Origin: Mesorhizobium denitrificans
GTDB taxonomy: Bacteria; Pseudomonadota; Alphaproteobacteria; Rhizobiales; Rhizobiaceae
Assembly (NCBI RefSeq): GCF_003403035.1
Contig: NZ_QURN01000004.1
Location: forward strand, 248,001-312,000
Reading direction: 5' to 3'
DNA length: 64,000 nucleotides
The notes under the pieces are model-generated. The model was not told where the DNA came from. It did not search any database and saw nothing but the letters and a program-made list of their open reading frames with translations. Of this stretch, positions 1 to 10,238 are shown piece after piece (position 1 is the first letter of the stretch; every line of letters starts with the position of its first letter). The translations under genes and the position numbers were made by a program.

Positions 1-329
1 CGCTTGAAGCCGCCCTGCTAGAACTTGGTGCTTTCCATGAGTTCGGTAGTCGTCAGCCCGCTGATCTGGCTTATGTGAGGCTAAAGCCCAACGGAGAGGT
101 TGAGCATCAATCCATTTTGAAGGGCAGCCAGAAAAGCGGGAGGCAATTGGCCTTTGAATCGTGGGAACGATTGCGCGAATTGCTGCTCCACTATCAGGTT
201 GAGAAAAACGGCTACCTCTCCCGCGCTTTGCCCTTCAGGGAAAATGCGACGAGTGGCGATTATGACCATCTGGCCCGGGTGCTTGAATGGTCTGCGGGTG
301 GTGATACGACGGAAGGGGACGAGGAGTGA
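1..329 (+). CDS. addB: AddB C-terminal end (partial): helicase-nuclease subunit of AddAB
   Basis: This is the last ~109 codons of a gene entering from the left edge. The reading frame is open from base 3 and ends at TGA 327-329. The visible residues, such as GAFHEFGSRQPADLAYVRL and the region YLSRALPF, resemble the C-terminal nuclease region of alphaproteobacterial AddB. AddB pairs with AddA to process double-strand DNA ends for homologous recombination, the role RecBCD plays in enterics. The stop overlaps the GTG start of addA by four bases (GTGA), so the two are almost certainly translationally coupled. The catalytic motifs of AddB lie mostly upstream of the window, so the call depends on the short tail plus the strict addB-addA order. 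Confidence 0.85.
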   Translation, partial: LEAALLELGAFHEFGSRQPADLAYVRLKPNGEVEHQSILKGSQKSGRQLAFESWERLRELLLHYQVEKNGYLSRALPFRENATSGDYDHLARVLEWSAGGDTTEGDEE

Positions 330-3300
330 AACCTCAGCGACCCATCCCGCCCGAGACTTTAACTGCGCAGGCGAAAGCGTCGGATCCAGCTATTTCAGCA
401 TGGGTGTCGGCCAATGCAGGCTCCGGCAAGACGCACGTACTTTCCCAGCGGGTTATTCGGCTTTTGCTTGGCGACACCGATCCGGCGCGCATCTTGTGCC
501 TGACCTACACGCGCGCGGCGGCGGCCAACATGGCAAATCGCGTTTTCAAGGAACTGGCTGCATGGACCGCGCTGCCCGACGACAAGCTGACGGACGCGAT
601 TGCTGCGCTGGAGGGCGCGAGGCCAGGCGCTGCAAAGCTATCGCTCGCGAGGCGCCTTTTCAGCAAGGCACTTGAGACGCCGGGCGGGCTGAAAATCCAG
701 ACCATCCACGCATTTTGCGAGTCTGTGCTGCACCAGTTTCCGTTGGAAGCAAACATCGCCGCACATTTCGAGTTGCTTGATTCCAAGATGGAACAAATGC
801 TGCTCGCACAAGCGCGACGCGACCTGATTTCCGGCGCTGCCGACGGTGGCGATCCGGAAATCGCGGAAGCCTTCGCGATGGTTCTGGAGCGCGGAGGCGA
901 GAGTGGCCTTGACGCGTTGCTCGGCGAGATCATCTCCAAGCGTGACGGTTTGCGGCGGTTTATTTCCGCAGCACGCGTGGGGCCTGAGCTAGACGACCGG
1001 GCTTTTGAGCCTCTTTTTGAAGAGTTCGGATTTCCTTCGGGAGAGACAGCCGAAAGCATTGCGCAAAGTGTCTGGCCGCTGCCGGGGTTTCCGCGGGATG
1101 CGTTCAGCGAGTTTGCGACGATCGCAAACGAAGTGGGCGCGGGGCAGGTGCAGAAAAATATTCTGCCCGACGCGATTGCCGGCTTCAATGAAGCTGATCC
1201 GGTGCGCAGAATGCAGCTTCTGGCAAAAGGATTTTTAAAGACGGACGGCCAGCCTTATGCCGAACGCACCTTCACCAAGGCGCTGCAGGCGCGTATGCCA
1301 GATGTTATTGAACGTTACGCGGAGGCTGCGCTGGCACTTTCTGCGGCTCGCGACCGGCTGGCCCTGTTCCGCATGTTGGAAGGCACAGCGGCAGCGCTAA
1401 CTGTCGCCGACAAGCTGATCGAACGGTATGAGAAGCTCAAGAGTGACAAAGGGTTTCTGGACTTCAACGATTTAATTACACGCACAGTTCGATTGCTTGC
1501 GCGGCAGGATGTCGGGCCGTGGGTGCAGTATAAGCTGGACAAGGGCATCGACCACATTTTGCTGGACGAAGCGCAGGACACCAGCCCAGAACAGTGGCAG
1601 GTGGTGAAAAGCATCGCCGGCGAGTTCTTCTCCGGTCACAGCGCGCGCAACGTGACACGCACGATCTTCGCCGTGGGCGACGAAAAGCAGTCCATCTATT
1701 CGTTTCAAGGCGCCGCGCCGGAGAGTTTCGCTGAGTCCGGGCGCGGGTTCGCCCATCTGGTGCGCGACGCCCGACAAGACTTTTCGCCGGTTCGCCTGAC
1801 GCTCTCGTTTCGCTCCACAAATGATGTTTTGCACGCGGTAGACCGGGTATTCGACCGTGCTGAAACGCGACGTGGGCTCGCTGCCGAAACGATCACCCAT
1901 AGCGCGTGGCGGCACAACGACCCCGGCTACGTGGAGGTTTGGGAATCGATAGGGGCGCAGCAAGCGGAAGAACCGGAAGATTGGACTAAATCAGTCGATC
2001 ACGCCAAGGCGCCAGCGGTGCAGCTAGCGACCCAGGTGGCAAATACCATCGCGAAATGGATCGACAGCCAAGAGATAATTGAGGGTCAAGGTCGAAGGTT
2101 GACGCCAGGGGATGTTCTTGTGCTGGTTCGCAAACGCGACAGCTTCGTGCACGCTCTTTCGCGCAGCCTAAAGGACCTGGACATAGCAGTGGCCGGTGCG
2201 GACAGGCTCAAATTGGTGAGCCATATCGCTGTTCAGGATATGTTGGCGCTTGGGCGCTTCCTGCTGCTACCGCACGATGACCTTTCGCTGGCGGGCATAT
2301 TGAAAAGCCCGATCTTCGGGTTTGACGAGCAGCGACTTTTTGACATTGCCGCAAGCCGACCGAAAAGGCAGCCACTGATGGCCGCTATGCGGAAAATGGC
2401 TGACGAGGCCGCCGATATACGCGCGACGGTCGAGATGCTGGATCGTTGGGCGACGGAGGCTGCGTTTAGGCCGCCGTTCGAATTTTTCAGTGGCGTTCTT
2501 CAACGAGATGGCGTGCGCCGCCGCATGATTGCTCGGCTGGGGCATGAGGCGGGCGATATTCTGGACGAGTTTCTAAGCTTCTGTCTGGCGGAAGAACGAA
2601 CCGGCTTGCCCGGACTGAGCGCGTTTATCGCGACGCTCGAAAGCGCTGGACCGGAAATCAAGCGCGAGATGGACCAGACCCGAAACGAGGTGCGGATAAT
2701 GACCGTGCACGCCTCCAAGGGTTTGGAAGCGCCCGTGGTTTTTCTGGTGGACAGCGGCAGTGCACCCTTCTCGGATCACCATTTGCCGCGGCTGATGCCG
2801 TTTCGGCCATCGGGCGATTTGCGCAATGTGCAGGGCTACCTTTGGCGTTCGGATATTGAGGTGAAAAACAGTGTCACCACCGGCATTCGCGACCGGTTGC
2901 GTGACCTTGCTGACGATGAATATAGGCGCTTGCTGTATGTGGGCATGACGCGCGCCGAGGACAGGCTGATCGTTTGCGGCTACCACGGCAAGCGGGATCA
3001 AGCGCAGGGCGTATGGCATCGGCTCGTTATGGAAGCGCTTGCCGGGGATGTTTCCAGCACAAGCGTGCCGCATCCGGTCGCCGAGGGCGAAGTGATACGC
3101 TATCGCGTGACGGATGTTTCGCAGCAACCGATTGTGGCGGCAGAGGCACCGGATGCCGCGCGCAAGGAAGAGCAGCCACCAGCAATCGCGCCGCTCCCGC
3201 GTCCAGAAGTTTTGCCACGTCCGCTCTCGCCGTCTGGAGCGGCGGCGTTGATCGAGCCTGTGGTCGAGGCCGGAAAGGACACGCGCTCGCCTGTATTTGA

Positions 3301-3841
3301 TCCCGAGGGTATCACGTCTTTTGCAGCGGCACGCGGGTCAGCCATGCACCGCATGCTCCAGACGTTGCCTGATCTGGCAAGGGATGAGCGCGCGGACGCG
3401 GCGGGTCGTTTCCTGTCGTTGTTTGCAGCAGATTGGCCGGAAGCCGAGCGCGCAAAAGCTTGGGAATCCGTGGAAGCCATACTGAACGATGCGGTTTATG
3501 CGCCGCTCTTTGCCGAGGGGTCGCGCGCAGAGGTCGCAATAGCGGGGACGTTGCACATACAAGGCAAGGAGCGCTTTGTTTCGGGTAAAATCGACCGGCT
3601 CGCGGTAACACCCGAAGCCGTGCAAATCGTTGATTTCAAGACAAACCGCCCTGCGCCAGTTGCGCTGGGACAGGTTCCTGACGCGTATATTCTGCAACTT
3701 GCTCTCTATGCAGAGTTGCTTAAGCCGCTCTATCCGGGCCGCGTGATAAGGGCGGCGCTGGTCTTTACGGACGCTCCGAGGCTAATCGAGGTTCCTGAAA
3801 CGAAGCTTGCCTCCGCGCTTGCCCGACTCACTCAAGCGTGA
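326..3841 (+). CDS. addA: AddA, ATP-dependent helicase/nuclease subunit A
   Basis: A 1171-residue UvrD-type (superfamily 1) helicase fused to a C-terminal PD-(D/E)XK nuclease. Visible helicase motifs are Walker A ANAGSGKT (residues 30-36), DEAQDTSPEQW (motif II), GDEKQSIYSFQGA (motif III), LTLSFRS (motif IV), MTVHASKGLEAPVVF (motif V) and RLLYVGMTRAEDRL (motif VI). Near the C-terminus GSAMHRMLQ and GKIDRL followed by VDFKTN supply the nuclease active-site residues. With AddB it unwinds and resects double-strand breaks to load RecA. The start is GTG 326, overlapping the addB stop. Length fits alphaproteobacterial AddA. Confidence 0.97.
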   Translation: MKPQRPIPPETLTAQAKASDPAISAWVSANAGSGKTHVLSQRVIRLLLGDTDPARILCLTYTRAAAANMANRVFKELAAWTALPDDKLTDAIAALEGARPGAAKLSLARRLFSKALETPGGLKIQTIHAFCESVLHQFPLEANIAAHFELLDSKMEQMLLAQARRDLISGAADGGDPEIAEAFAMVLERGGESGLDALLGEIISKRDGLRRFISAARVGPELDDRAFEPLFEEFGFPSGETAESIAQSVWPLPGFPRDAFSEFATIANEVGAGQVQKNILPDAIAGFNEADPVRRMQLLAKGFLKTDGQPYAERTFTKALQARMPDVIERYAEAALALSAARDRLALFRMLEGTAAALTVADKLIERYEKLKSDKGFLDFNDLITRTVRLLARQDVGPWVQYKLDKGIDHILLDEAQDTSPEQWQVVKSIAGEFFSGHSARNVTRTIFAVGDEKQSIYSFQGAAPESFAESGRGFAHLVRDARQDFSPVRLTLSFRSTNDVLHAVDRVFDRAETRRGLAAETITHSAWRHNDPGYVEVWESIGAQQAEEPEDWTKSVDHAKAPAVQLATQVANTIAKWIDSQEIIEGQGRRLTPGDVLVLVRKRDSFVHALSRSLKDLDIAVAGADRLKLVSHIAVQDMLALGRFLLLPHDDLSLAGILKSPIFGFDEQRLFDIAASRPKRQPLMAAMRKMADEAADIRATVEMLDRWATEAAFRPPFEFFSGVLQRDGVRRRMIARLGHEAGDILDEFLSFCLAEERTGLPGLSAFIATLESAGPEIKREMDQTRNEVRIMTVHASKGLEAPVVFLVDSGSAPFSDHHLPRLMPFRPSGDLRNVQGYLWRSDIEVKNSVTTGIRDRLRDLADDEYRRLLYVGMTRAEDRLIVCGYHGKRDQAQGVWHRLVMEALAGDVSSTSVPHPVAEGEVIRYRVTDVSQQPIVAAEAPDAARKEEQPPAIAPLPRPEVLPRPLSPSGAAALIEPVVEAGKDTRSPVFDPEGITSFAAARGSAMHRMLQTLPDLARDERADAAGRFLSLFAADWPEAERAKAWESVEAILNDAVYAPLFAEGSRAEVAIAGTLHIQGKERFVSGKIDRLAVTPEAVQIVDFKTNRPAPVALGQVPDAYILQLALYAELLKPLYPGRVIRAALVFTDAPRLIEVPETKLASALARLTQA

Positions 3842-3916
3842 CACAAGATCGACTTGAACGGCGGGTTCGCAACCACCACATTTGGTAATAACATCCAATT
3901 TCGAGAGGATTTCAGC

Positions 3917-4240
3917 ATGGCCACCGTCAAGGTAGACAAGAACAATTTCAAGGCCGATGTGCTCGACGCCAAAGAGCCGGTAGTGGTTGATTTCTGGGCG
4001 GAATGGTGCGGTCCTTGCAAGATGATCGGCCCATCGCTGGAAGAAATCGCCAATGAACTCGGTGGCAAGGCGAAGGTCGCCAAGCTGAACATTGACGAGA
4101 ATCCGGAGCTTGCGGCGCAATTTGGTGTGCGCTCGATCCCGACTCTGATGATTTTCAAAGGCGGCGAAGTTGCCGACATCAAGGTTGGCGCGTTGCCCAA
4201 GACAGCGCTTTCTCACTGGATCAATGGTGCGATCGTTTGA
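3917..4240 (+). CDS. trxA: Thioredoxin 1
   Basis: A 107-residue cytoplasmic thioredoxin that reduces protein disulfides (ribonucleotide reductase and others) using electrons from thioredoxin reductase. The redox motif WCGPC is at residues 30-34 and the cis-proline loop SIPTL is present. Start ATG 3917 is chosen because it gives the normal thioredoxin length and follows GAGAGGAT at 3903-3910; an in-frame extension back to 3854 has no homology. It follows addA by 75 bp and is closed by a strong hairpin at 4261-4290. The addA-trxA-folC order is common in Rhizobiales. Confidence 0.97.
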   Translation: MATVKVDKNNFKADVLDAKEPVVVDFWAEWCGPCKMIGPSLEEIANELGGKAKVAKLNIDENPELAAQFGVRSIPTLMIFKGGEVADIKVGALPKTALSHWINGAIV

Positions 4241-4260
4241 TTGTCGATTGAACGAACAAG

Positions 4261-4290
4261 AAAAGCCCGGCCAAGCGCCGGGCTTTTTGT
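4261..4290. terminator. Bidirectional rho-independent terminator between trxA and folC
   Basis: A perfect 10-bp stem, bases 4261-4270 (AAAAGCCCGG) with 4278-4287 (CCGGGCTTTT), and a 7-nt loop. T residues follow on the plus strand, and the A-run makes a T-tract on the minus strand. It sits between convergent trxA and folC, so it can serve both. Confidence 0.88.
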
Positions 4291-4291
4291 T

Positions 4292-5626
4292 TTACGCTGG
4301 CGGGGTGCCGTTTTCGGCCAAAACCTGTCCCGCGAGATAGAGCGAGCCGCATATCAATATGCGCGGCGCGGTTTCGCGAATGTCCCAAGTGTCACGAAGC
4401 AGCATAAGCGCATTGGCGACAGAGTTGACCGGTTCGGCCGACAGATCCGCAGCCCGCGCCCGCGCAGCCAGTTCTGCATTCGGAACACTGGCTTCGCTCA
4501 TCGTGACCGGCACGGTGTAGACATGGCGCGCCATGCCGTGAAAGGCACGAAAATAGCCCGTTTGGTCCTTGGTGTTGATCATGCCGGAAATGAGGAAAAG
4601 CGGGCGCGGTTGCTTTTCTTCCAGTTCGGCCAGTGCTTCGGCGACGACCGTACCCGCGCCGGGATTGTGCCCACCATCGACCCACAGTTCTGCGCCCAAC
4701 GGCAGCAAATCTACCAGCTTGCCAGAGGTTAGCCGTTGCATTCTGCCGGGCCATTCGACGCTTGTCATAGCGCGATCAGCATCGTCTGCGCCGACATCGA
4801 ACCCAGCGGCGCGCACCGCTGCGATGGCCGCCGCCGCGTTGGCATATTGATGGCGCCCCAGAAGACGTGGCCGGGTCAGGTCCATTAGTCCAGTCTCGTC
4901 CTGATAAATCATCCGACGGTTTTCTTCGTAGGCGAAGAAATCTTGCCCATATACCCACAAGGGGCAGTTCAGCCGCTCGGCGCGATCCACCAAGACTGCT
5001 TCGGCTTCATCATGATCCTGCTGTCCGATAACAACCGGATAGCCGGGCTTGATGATGCCAGCCTTTTCGGAAGCGATGAGTTCAACCCGGTCGCCGAGAT
5101 AGGCTTCGTGATCCATTGAGATCGGCATGATGAGGGATACTGCTGGCTCACGAATGACGTTGGTCGCATCAAAGCGCCCGCCGAGCCCGACCTCGATGAT
5201 GGCTACATCCGCCGGGTGTTCGGAAAACAGCAGGAAGGTTGCTGCCGTCAGAATCTCGAAAACGGTTATGGTCTGGCCGTCATTAACCTTGGCAATCCGT
5301 TGAATTGCATCTGCAAGCACGTCGTCCGCGACGAGTTTACCGCCATTCGACGTGCCAAGCCGATAACGCTCATGCCAGTTCACCAGATGCGGCGAGGTGT
5401 GGACATGCACCCTGTAGCCTGCCTCTTCGAGCAATGCGCGCGAAAAGGCGGCGGCAGAACCTTTGCCGTTGGTTCCGGCAATGTGGATCACCGGCGGCAG
5501 GCGATCTTGCGGATTTCCAAGTTTTTCCAGCAAGCGGGAGATGCGATCCAGCGAAAGGTCGAACCCCTTCGGGTGAAGCGCCATAAGGCGCTCGATCTCG
5601 CGGTCAGCGGCCTTTTGTGTCGTCAC
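4292..5626 (-). CDS. folC: Bifunctional folylpolyglutamate synthase / dihydrofolate synthase
   Basis: A 444-residue Mur-ligase-type enzyme. It adds glutamate to dihydropteroate and further glutamates to tetrahydrofolate in the cytoplasm. The ATP-binding loop HIAGTNGKGS lies at residues 48-57. The DFHS-type features HTSPHL and LGGRFDATNV, and a C-terminal ligase domain with WVDGGHNP, are visible. The start read is GTG 5626; AAGG lies a short distance upstream in AAGGCAAGAAATC. It is the last gene of the trpF-trpB-trpA-accD-folC series, 36 bp after accD, and its stop abuts the shared terminator. Confidence 0.95.
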   Translation of the reverse strand: MTTQKAADREIERLMALHPKGFDLSLDRISRLLEKLGNPQDRLPPVIHIAGTNGKGSAAAFSRALLEEAGYRVHVHTSPHLVNWHERYRLGTSNGGKLVADDVLADAIQRIAKVNDGQTITVFEILTAATFLLFSEHPADVAIIEVGLGGRFDATNVIREPAVSLIMPISMDHEAYLGDRVELIASEKAGIIKPGYPVVIGQQDHDEAEAVLVDRAERLNCPLWVYGQDFFAYEENRRMIYQDETGLMDLTRPRLLGRHQYANAAAAIAAVRAAGFDVGADDADRAMTSVEWPGRMQRLTSGKLVDLLPLGAELWVDGGHNPGAGTVVAEALAELEEKQPRPLFLISGMINTKDQTGYFRAFHGMARHVYTVPVTMSEASVPNAELAARARAADLSAEPVNSVANALMLLRDTWDIRETAPRILICGSLYLAGQVLAENGTPPA

Positions 5627-5662
5627 GATTTCTTGCCTTGCAAAGCGCTGCCCAGAATATCC

Positions 5663-6583
5663 TCAAGCGCCGGGTCTTTTCTCAGCCTTTACCTTGGCGG
5701 GCGGGAGAATTTCCGGCTCGATTGCGGCAGGTTCTGACGCCTTCATGAGAATCTTGAGCAGTCGCGCGATGGTGGCCTTCAATTCAAGGCGGGACACGAC
5801 CATGTCGACCATGCCGTGTTCCATCAGATATTCAGCGCGCTGGAAGCCTTCCGGTAGTTTCTCGCGGATGGTCTGCTCGATCACGCGCGGACCGGCAAAA
5901 CCAATTAGTGCGCCCGGTTCCGCGATATGAACATCGCCGAGCATTGCGTAGGAGGCGGTAACGCCACCCGTTGTCGGATTGGTTAGAACCACGATGTAAG
6001 GCAAGCCCGCTTCCTTGAGCCGATCCACCCCGACAGTGGTGCGCGGAAGCTGCATGAGCGAAAGGATGCCTTCCTGCATGCGTGCGCCACCCGAAGCCGC
6101 GAACAGCACCAGCGGGCGCTTTTTTTCGAGTGCAGTTTCAAAGGCGCGGATGATAGCTTCGCCTGCAGCCATGCCGAGCGAGCCGCCCATGAAGGCGAAA
6201 TCCTGCACTGTCGCGACAATGGGCAGGCCTTCGATGGAGCCAAGACCGCTGACGATTGCGTCTTCCATTCCGGTCTTGGACTTTGCGTCCTTCAGGCGGT
6301 CTGTATAACGCTTTTCATCGCGAAACTTGAGGGGGTCGAGCGCCACTTTCGGGTTTTCGATGAGGTCATATTTGCCGCCATCGAAGAAGAAACGAAGCCG
6401 TTCCTTCGCTGCAATCTTCATGTGGTGGCCGGATGCCGGAATAACCCACTGATTGCTCTCAAGGTCTTTGTGAAAAACCATCTCGCCGCTCTCGGGATCC
6501 TTGATCCAGAGGTTGTCCGGCATATCGCGCCGGCCAAGCATCGAGTTGATTTTTGGGCGAACGTAGTTGGTTATCCAGTTCAT
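5663..6583 (-). CDS. accD: Acetyl-CoA carboxylase carboxyltransferase subunit beta
   Basis: A 306-residue carboxyltransferase beta subunit. With AccA it moves the carboxyl group from biotin to acetyl-CoA to make malonyl-CoA for fatty acid synthesis. Crotonase-fold motifs [19 protein letters not shown] and [12 protein letters not shown] are present. Start ATG 6583 (MNWITNYV) is preceded by AAGGGATC; an in-frame extension to 6649 lacks homology. Oddly, the N-terminal region that carries a four-cysteine zinc ribbon in E. coli has none of those cysteines here ([12 protein letters not shown]), and the whole protein appears free of cysteine. It lies between trpA and folC, as usual in Rhizobiales. 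Confidence 0.96.
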   Translation of the reverse strand: MNWITNYVRPKINSMLGRRDMPDNLWIKDPESGEMVFHKDLESNQWVIPASGHHMKIAAKERLRFFFDGGKYDLIENPKVALDPLKFRDEKRYTDRLKDAKSKTGMEDAIVSGLGSIEGLPIVATVQDFAFMGGSLGMAAGEAIIRAFETALEKKRPLVLFAASGGARMQEGILSLMQLPRTTVGVDRLKEAGLPYIVVLTNPTTGGVTASYAMLGDVHIAEPGALIGFAGPRVIEQTIREKLPEGFQRAEYLMEHGMVDMVVSRLELKATIARLLKILMKASEPAAIEPEILPPAKVKAEKRPGA

Positions 6584-6623
6584 CGCGCGATCCCTTGGGT
6601 CGTCGTGAAAAATGTTATGCGAA

Positions 6624-7463
6624 CTAGGCAGTCTCAAGGCGTGCTGCACGCACGCCCTGTGCGAGGCCGTTGACCAGAGTTACGACAGCTTCCGCCGGGT
6701 CTGCCGTGTGCTCGCCGTTCGGTCCAAGCACATTGGCAATCGCGTTTACGATGGCCGTGCCGACGACAACACCGTCCGCCGAAGCGCCGATTGTGCGCGC
6801 CTGCTCCGCCGTTTTGACGCCGAAACCGACACAAACAGGCAGATCAGTATGCGCCTTGATGCGTTTCACCGCATCTGAAACCTTGGCGGTGTTTGCAAGC
6901 GCCGAGCCGGTGATGCCGGTCATCGAGACGTAATAAACGAAGCCGGACGTGTTCTCCAAAACCTTCGGCAAGCGCTTGTCATCAGTCGTCGGCGTCGCCA
7001 GGCGGATGAAATTGATGCCGGCTTTGATCGCGGGCACGCAAAGCTCATTGTCCATTTCTGGCGGCAGGTCCACGACGATCAGGCCATCGATACCGGACTG
7101 CTTTGCATCGGCAAGAAAACGATCCACACCGTAGATATAGATGGGGTTGTAATAACCCATCATCACGATGGGGGTTTCGTCATCGGTTTTGCGAAATTCA
7201 CGCGCCATTTTCAGCGTCTTTGCCAGTGTCTGCCCGCTTTTCAATGCGCGCAGGCCTGCGGCCTGAATAGCAGGGCCGTCGGCCATCGGGTCTGAGAAGG
7301 GCATTCCAAGCTCGATAATGTCCGCGCCCGCCTTTGGCAGAGCTTGCATCACCTTGAGCGAGGTTTCGTAATTTGGATCTCCACCCATGAAATAGGTGAC
7401 GAGAGCGGGACGTCCCTCGGCCTTGATTTTTGCCATGCGGCGGTCGATGCGGGTGTCGGTCAT
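6624..7463 (-). CDS. trpA: Tryptophan synthase alpha subunit
   Basis: A 279-residue TIM-barrel enzyme that cleaves indole-3-glycerol phosphate to indole and glyceraldehyde 3-phosphate. Indole is channelled to TrpB. The catalytic pair corresponds to Glu51 in ELGMPFSDP and Asp62 in MADGP. The phosphate-binding loops VGFGVKT and [11 protein letters not shown] are intact. ATG 7463 lies one base beyond the trpB stop, so translation is coupled. accD follows 40 bp later. Confidence 0.97.
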   Translation of the reverse strand: MTDTRIDRRMAKIKAEGRPALVTYFMGGDPNYETSLKVMQALPKAGADIIELGMPFSDPMADGPAIQAAGLRALKSGQTLAKTLKMAREFRKTDDETPIVMMGYYNPIYIYGVDRFLADAKQSGIDGLIVVDLPPEMDNELCVPAIKAGINFIRLATPTTDDKRLPKVLENTSGFVYYVSMTGITGSALANTAKVSDAVKRIKAHTDLPVCVGFGVKTAEQARTIGASADGVVVGTAIVNAIANVLGPNGEHTADPAEAVVTLVNGLAQGVRAARLETA

Positions 7464-7464
7464 G

Positions 7465-8685
7465 TCAGATCTCCATCCCCATCATGCCCGCGACGGTATG
7501 GACATCCTTGTCTCCGCGACCGGAGAGGTTGACCACGATTATCTGGTCCTTGCCCATAGTGGGTGCCAATTTTACGGCTTGAGCGATTGCGTGTGCCGAT
7601 TCCAGCGCCGGAATAATGCCCTCAACCTTGGTGGTGAGCTTGAAGGCTTCGAGCGCTTCGTCGTCGAGGATCGGCACGTATTCAACGCGGCCGGTGTCTC
7701 GCAGCCACGAATGTTCGGGGCCGACGCCGGGATAGTCCAGACCTGCGGAGATCGAATGACCGTCAAGAATCTGGCCGTCCTCGTTTTGGAGCAGATAGGT
7801 GCGGTTGCCGTGCAGAACGCCGGGGCGGCCCGCATTCATCGAAGCGCAGTGCTCGATACCATCAAGACCGCGACCACCGGCTTCGACGCCGATTATGCGA
7901 ACATCCTTGTCGTCAAGGAATGGATGGAACAGGCCGATTGCGTTGGAACCTCCGCCCACCGCGGCGATGATCGCATCCGGCAGACGGCCTTCCAGCTCAA
8001 GCATCTGCGCACGGGCTTCCGAGCCGATCACGGACTGAAACTCACGTACCAGTTCTGGATAAGGGTGCGGGCCCGCGGCGGTGCCGATCAAATAATAAGT
8101 GTCTTCGACGTTCGTAACCCAGTCGCGGAGCGCCTCGTTCATCGCGTCTTTCAGTGTGCCGTGACCGGCAGAAACGGGCTTCACTTCTGCGCCGAGCAAC
8201 TTCATGCGGAAGACGTTTGGCTTCTGACGCTCGACGTCGGTCGCACCCATGTAAACGACACAGGGAAAGCCGAACCGGGCCGAAACAGTCGCCGAAGCAA
8301 CGCCGTGCTGACCGGCTCCCGTTTCCGCAATAATGCGCTTCTTTCCCATGCGCTTGGCGAGCAGGATTTGGCCAAGGCAATTGTTGATCTTATGCGAACC
8401 GGTGTGGTTCAGGTCTTCGCGCTTGAAGTATACCTTCGCGCCACCGAGATGGCGGGTCAGACCTTCCGCAAAGTAGAGCTTTGAGGGCCGACCGGCGTAA
8501 TAGTTGGAAAGCGCGCTTAGCTCAGCCTTGAATTCCGGGTCGTCCTTGGCCTCGTTCCAGTGCCGCTCAAGATCAAGGATCAACGGCATGAGCGTTTCGG
8601 CCACGAAGCGACCACCGAAAATGCCGAACATGCCCTGTTCGTCAGGACCTGTGCGGAATGAATTTGGCTGGACGGTCTCGTTCAT
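7465..8685 (-). CDS. trpB: Tryptophan synthase beta chain
   Basis: A 406-residue PLP enzyme that condenses indole with serine to give tryptophan. The PLP lysine is Lys99 in HTGSHKINN. The glycine-rich phosphate loop GGGSNAIG and the catalytic glutamate region ETGAGQHG are present. The ATG start 8685 follows AAGGAAAAGCAAGA. It lies 74 bp after trpF and is coupled to trpA. Length matches the TrpB1 type found with TrpA. Confidence 0.97.
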   Translation of the reverse strand: MNETVQPNSFRTGPDEQGMFGIFGGRFVAETLMPLILDLERHWNEAKDDPEFKAELSALSNYYAGRPSKLYFAEGLTRHLGGAKVYFKREDLNHTGSHKINNCLGQILLAKRMGKKRIIAETGAGQHGVASATVSARFGFPCVVYMGATDVERQKPNVFRMKLLGAEVKPVSAGHGTLKDAMNEALRDWVTNVEDTYYLIGTAAGPHPYPELVREFQSVIGSEARAQMLELEGRLPDAIIAAVGGGSNAIGLFHPFLDDKDVRIIGVEAGGRGLDGIEHCASMNAGRPGVLHGNRTYLLQNEDGQILDGHSISAGLDYPGVGPEHSWLRDTGRVEYVPILDDEALEAFKLTTKVEGIIPALESAHAIAQAVKLAPTMGKDQIIVVNLSGRGDKDVHTVAGMMGMEI

Positions 8686-8759
8686 TCTTGCTTTTCCTTG
8701 GCCGGCAACCGGCTCGCGGGATACCGCTTATCCTTTTCCCGCATCGAATGTAAACACTC

Positions 8760-9413
8760 TCAAACAACGCTTTGCGCACTCGCACGTCGCACAGCGGCAA
8801 AAAAGGCGGCAATAAGCGCAGGATCCTTTACGCCCGGCGTTCTTTCCACGCCGGATGAAATGTCGAGGCCGGGAGGATTGGTCATACGCAGCGCCTCCGC
8901 GACATTTTCAGAATTAATGCCGCCCGACAGCAGGTAATCCAGTCCAGCCGGAAGCTTGGAAAGCAAGGTCCAGTCGAATGAAACGCCATTGCCGCCGGGT
9001 AGCTGTGAACCGGCTGGCGGCTTGGCATCAAACAAGAAGCGATCTGCGATGCCTTTAAACGGCGCGATCCTGTTCAGGTCATCAGCGGTGCTGATGGCAA
9101 GCGCCTTCATAACTGGAAGGCCAAAACGCTGTTTGATTTCGCCGATGCGTTCCGGCGCTTCCTTGCCGTGAAGCTGCAGCATATCCGGCTTCACGGTCGA
9201 AATGATGCGCTCAAGTTCGCTGTCGGTCGCATCGACCGTTACAGCAACAGCGTTGGCGCGCCCGATTGCAGCCTGCCGCAAGCGGCCCGCATCTTCGGGG
9301 GCGATATTACGCGGGCTTTTGGGGAAGAAGATGAAGCCGACATGGCTGGCACCGCCGTCAAGCGCTGCCGCGACCGACTTTTCCGTATTCAATCCGCAAA
9401 TCTTGATGTCCAT
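8760..9413 (-). CDS. trpF: Phosphoribosylanthranilate isomerase
   Basis: A 217-residue TIM-barrel enzyme catalysing the Amadori rearrangement in tryptophan biosynthesis. Typical features are the N-terminal DIKICGLN with Cys6, the central VTVDATDSELERII, MLQLHGKE, and the C-terminal LLSGGINSENV phosphate-binding segment. Start ATG 9413 is the canonical N-terminus; a 16-residue extension to 9461 shows no homology and would run into the upstream gene. It opens the trpF-trpB-trpA run. Confidence 0.95.
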   Translation of the reverse strand: MDIKICGLNTEKSVAAALDGGASHVGFIFFPKSPRNIAPEDAGRLRQAAIGRANAVAVTVDATDSELERIISTVKPDMLQLHGKEAPERIGEIKQRFGLPVMKALAISTADDLNRIAPFKGIADRFLFDAKPPAGSQLPGGNGVSFDWTLLSKLPAGLDYLLSGGINSENVAEALRMTNPPGLDISSGVERTPGVKDPALIAAFFAAVRRASAQSVV

Positions 9414-9453
9414 GAAGGGCAGATAGTGCGAGATGGCTGCAAAGTCGAGGCAT

Positions 9454-10203
9454 TCAATCAAAAGCGATTGCTTGCAAAGCAGCGCCGTTGCGCTTCAGCC
9501 ATGACCGGCAGCGCTCGGTATCGGGGCACAGCTCGGTGCATACTTTCCAGAAACGCGGCGAGTGGTTCATCTCCTTGAGATGGGCCACCTCATGCGCGAC
9601 GAGGTAATTGATGACCGCCTGCGGCGCCATCATGATGCGCCACGAAAAAGAGAGATTACCTTCCGATGAGCACGAACCCCAACGGCTCGACGTATCCTTG
9701 AAACGGATCGATTTTGCACGCTTGCCAAGCGTCATGGTGTGCTTGGCAACAAGCGCTTCGATCTCGCGCTTGGCTTCGCGCTTAAGGAAATCCGAGATAC
9801 GGCGCGGGAGATGGCGGCGGTCGCCGTGAACCACGATCAAAGGTCCGCGCTCGTCCTGTTCAATGCTGACTATGCCACGCGCCGCCGGTTCGTGAACGAT
9901 CAGGTGCGGAACGCCGCGTATCGGCACCTTGATGCCTGGTCGCACCTGCGGACGATCCGGAACCTTCGCCAGCCTCTGCTCAAGCCAGCCTTGATGGCGA
10001 AACAGGAAGCGCTCAACCTCATTGCCGGGCACGCCGGGCGGTACGGTTATGCGAAGTCCGCGCCCGCCCGCGTCGATACGAAGCGTCAGGCGTCGTGCGC
10101 GGTCGTTCTGTACGATCTTGAGTGGCAATGTGCGGCCAGCAACCTCGTGCTCCCGCTCAATCGGCAGGGCGGGCTGGGGCGCGCGCTTGAGAAAGCCAAA
10201 CAT
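9454..10203 (-). CDS. YgjP-type (DUF45) M48-like zinc metallohydrolase
   Basis: A 249-residue protein of the YgjP/DUF45 family. The zinc-binding motif HEVAHLKEMNHSPRFW sits in the C-terminal third, preceded by the family block SSRWGSCSS. No signal peptide or membrane segment is evident, so it is probably cytosolic. The physiological substrate of the family is not settled. It starts at ATG 10203 and ends 40 bp before trpF, so it may be co-transcribed with the trp genes, though no functional link is known. Confidence 0.85.
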   Translation of the reverse strand: MFGFLKRAPQPALPIEREHEVAGRTLPLKIVQNDRARRLTLRIDAGGRGLRITVPPGVPGNEVERFLFRHQGWLEQRLAKVPDRPQVRPGIKVPIRGVPHLIVHEPAARGIVSIEQDERGPLIVVHGDRRHLPRRISDFLKREAKREIEALVAKHTMTLGKRAKSIRFKDTSSRWGSCSSEGNLSFSWRIMMAPQAVINYLVAHEVAHLKEMNHSPRFWKVCTELCPDTERCRSWLKRNGAALQAIAFD

Positions 10204-10238
10204 ACAGTCAGTGATTGCTGATTCGGAGCCAAATGCGA

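Noticed and set aside
7396-8484. A 362-codon open frame opposite trpB and trpA
   Set aside because: It crosses two certain genes and shows no family features.
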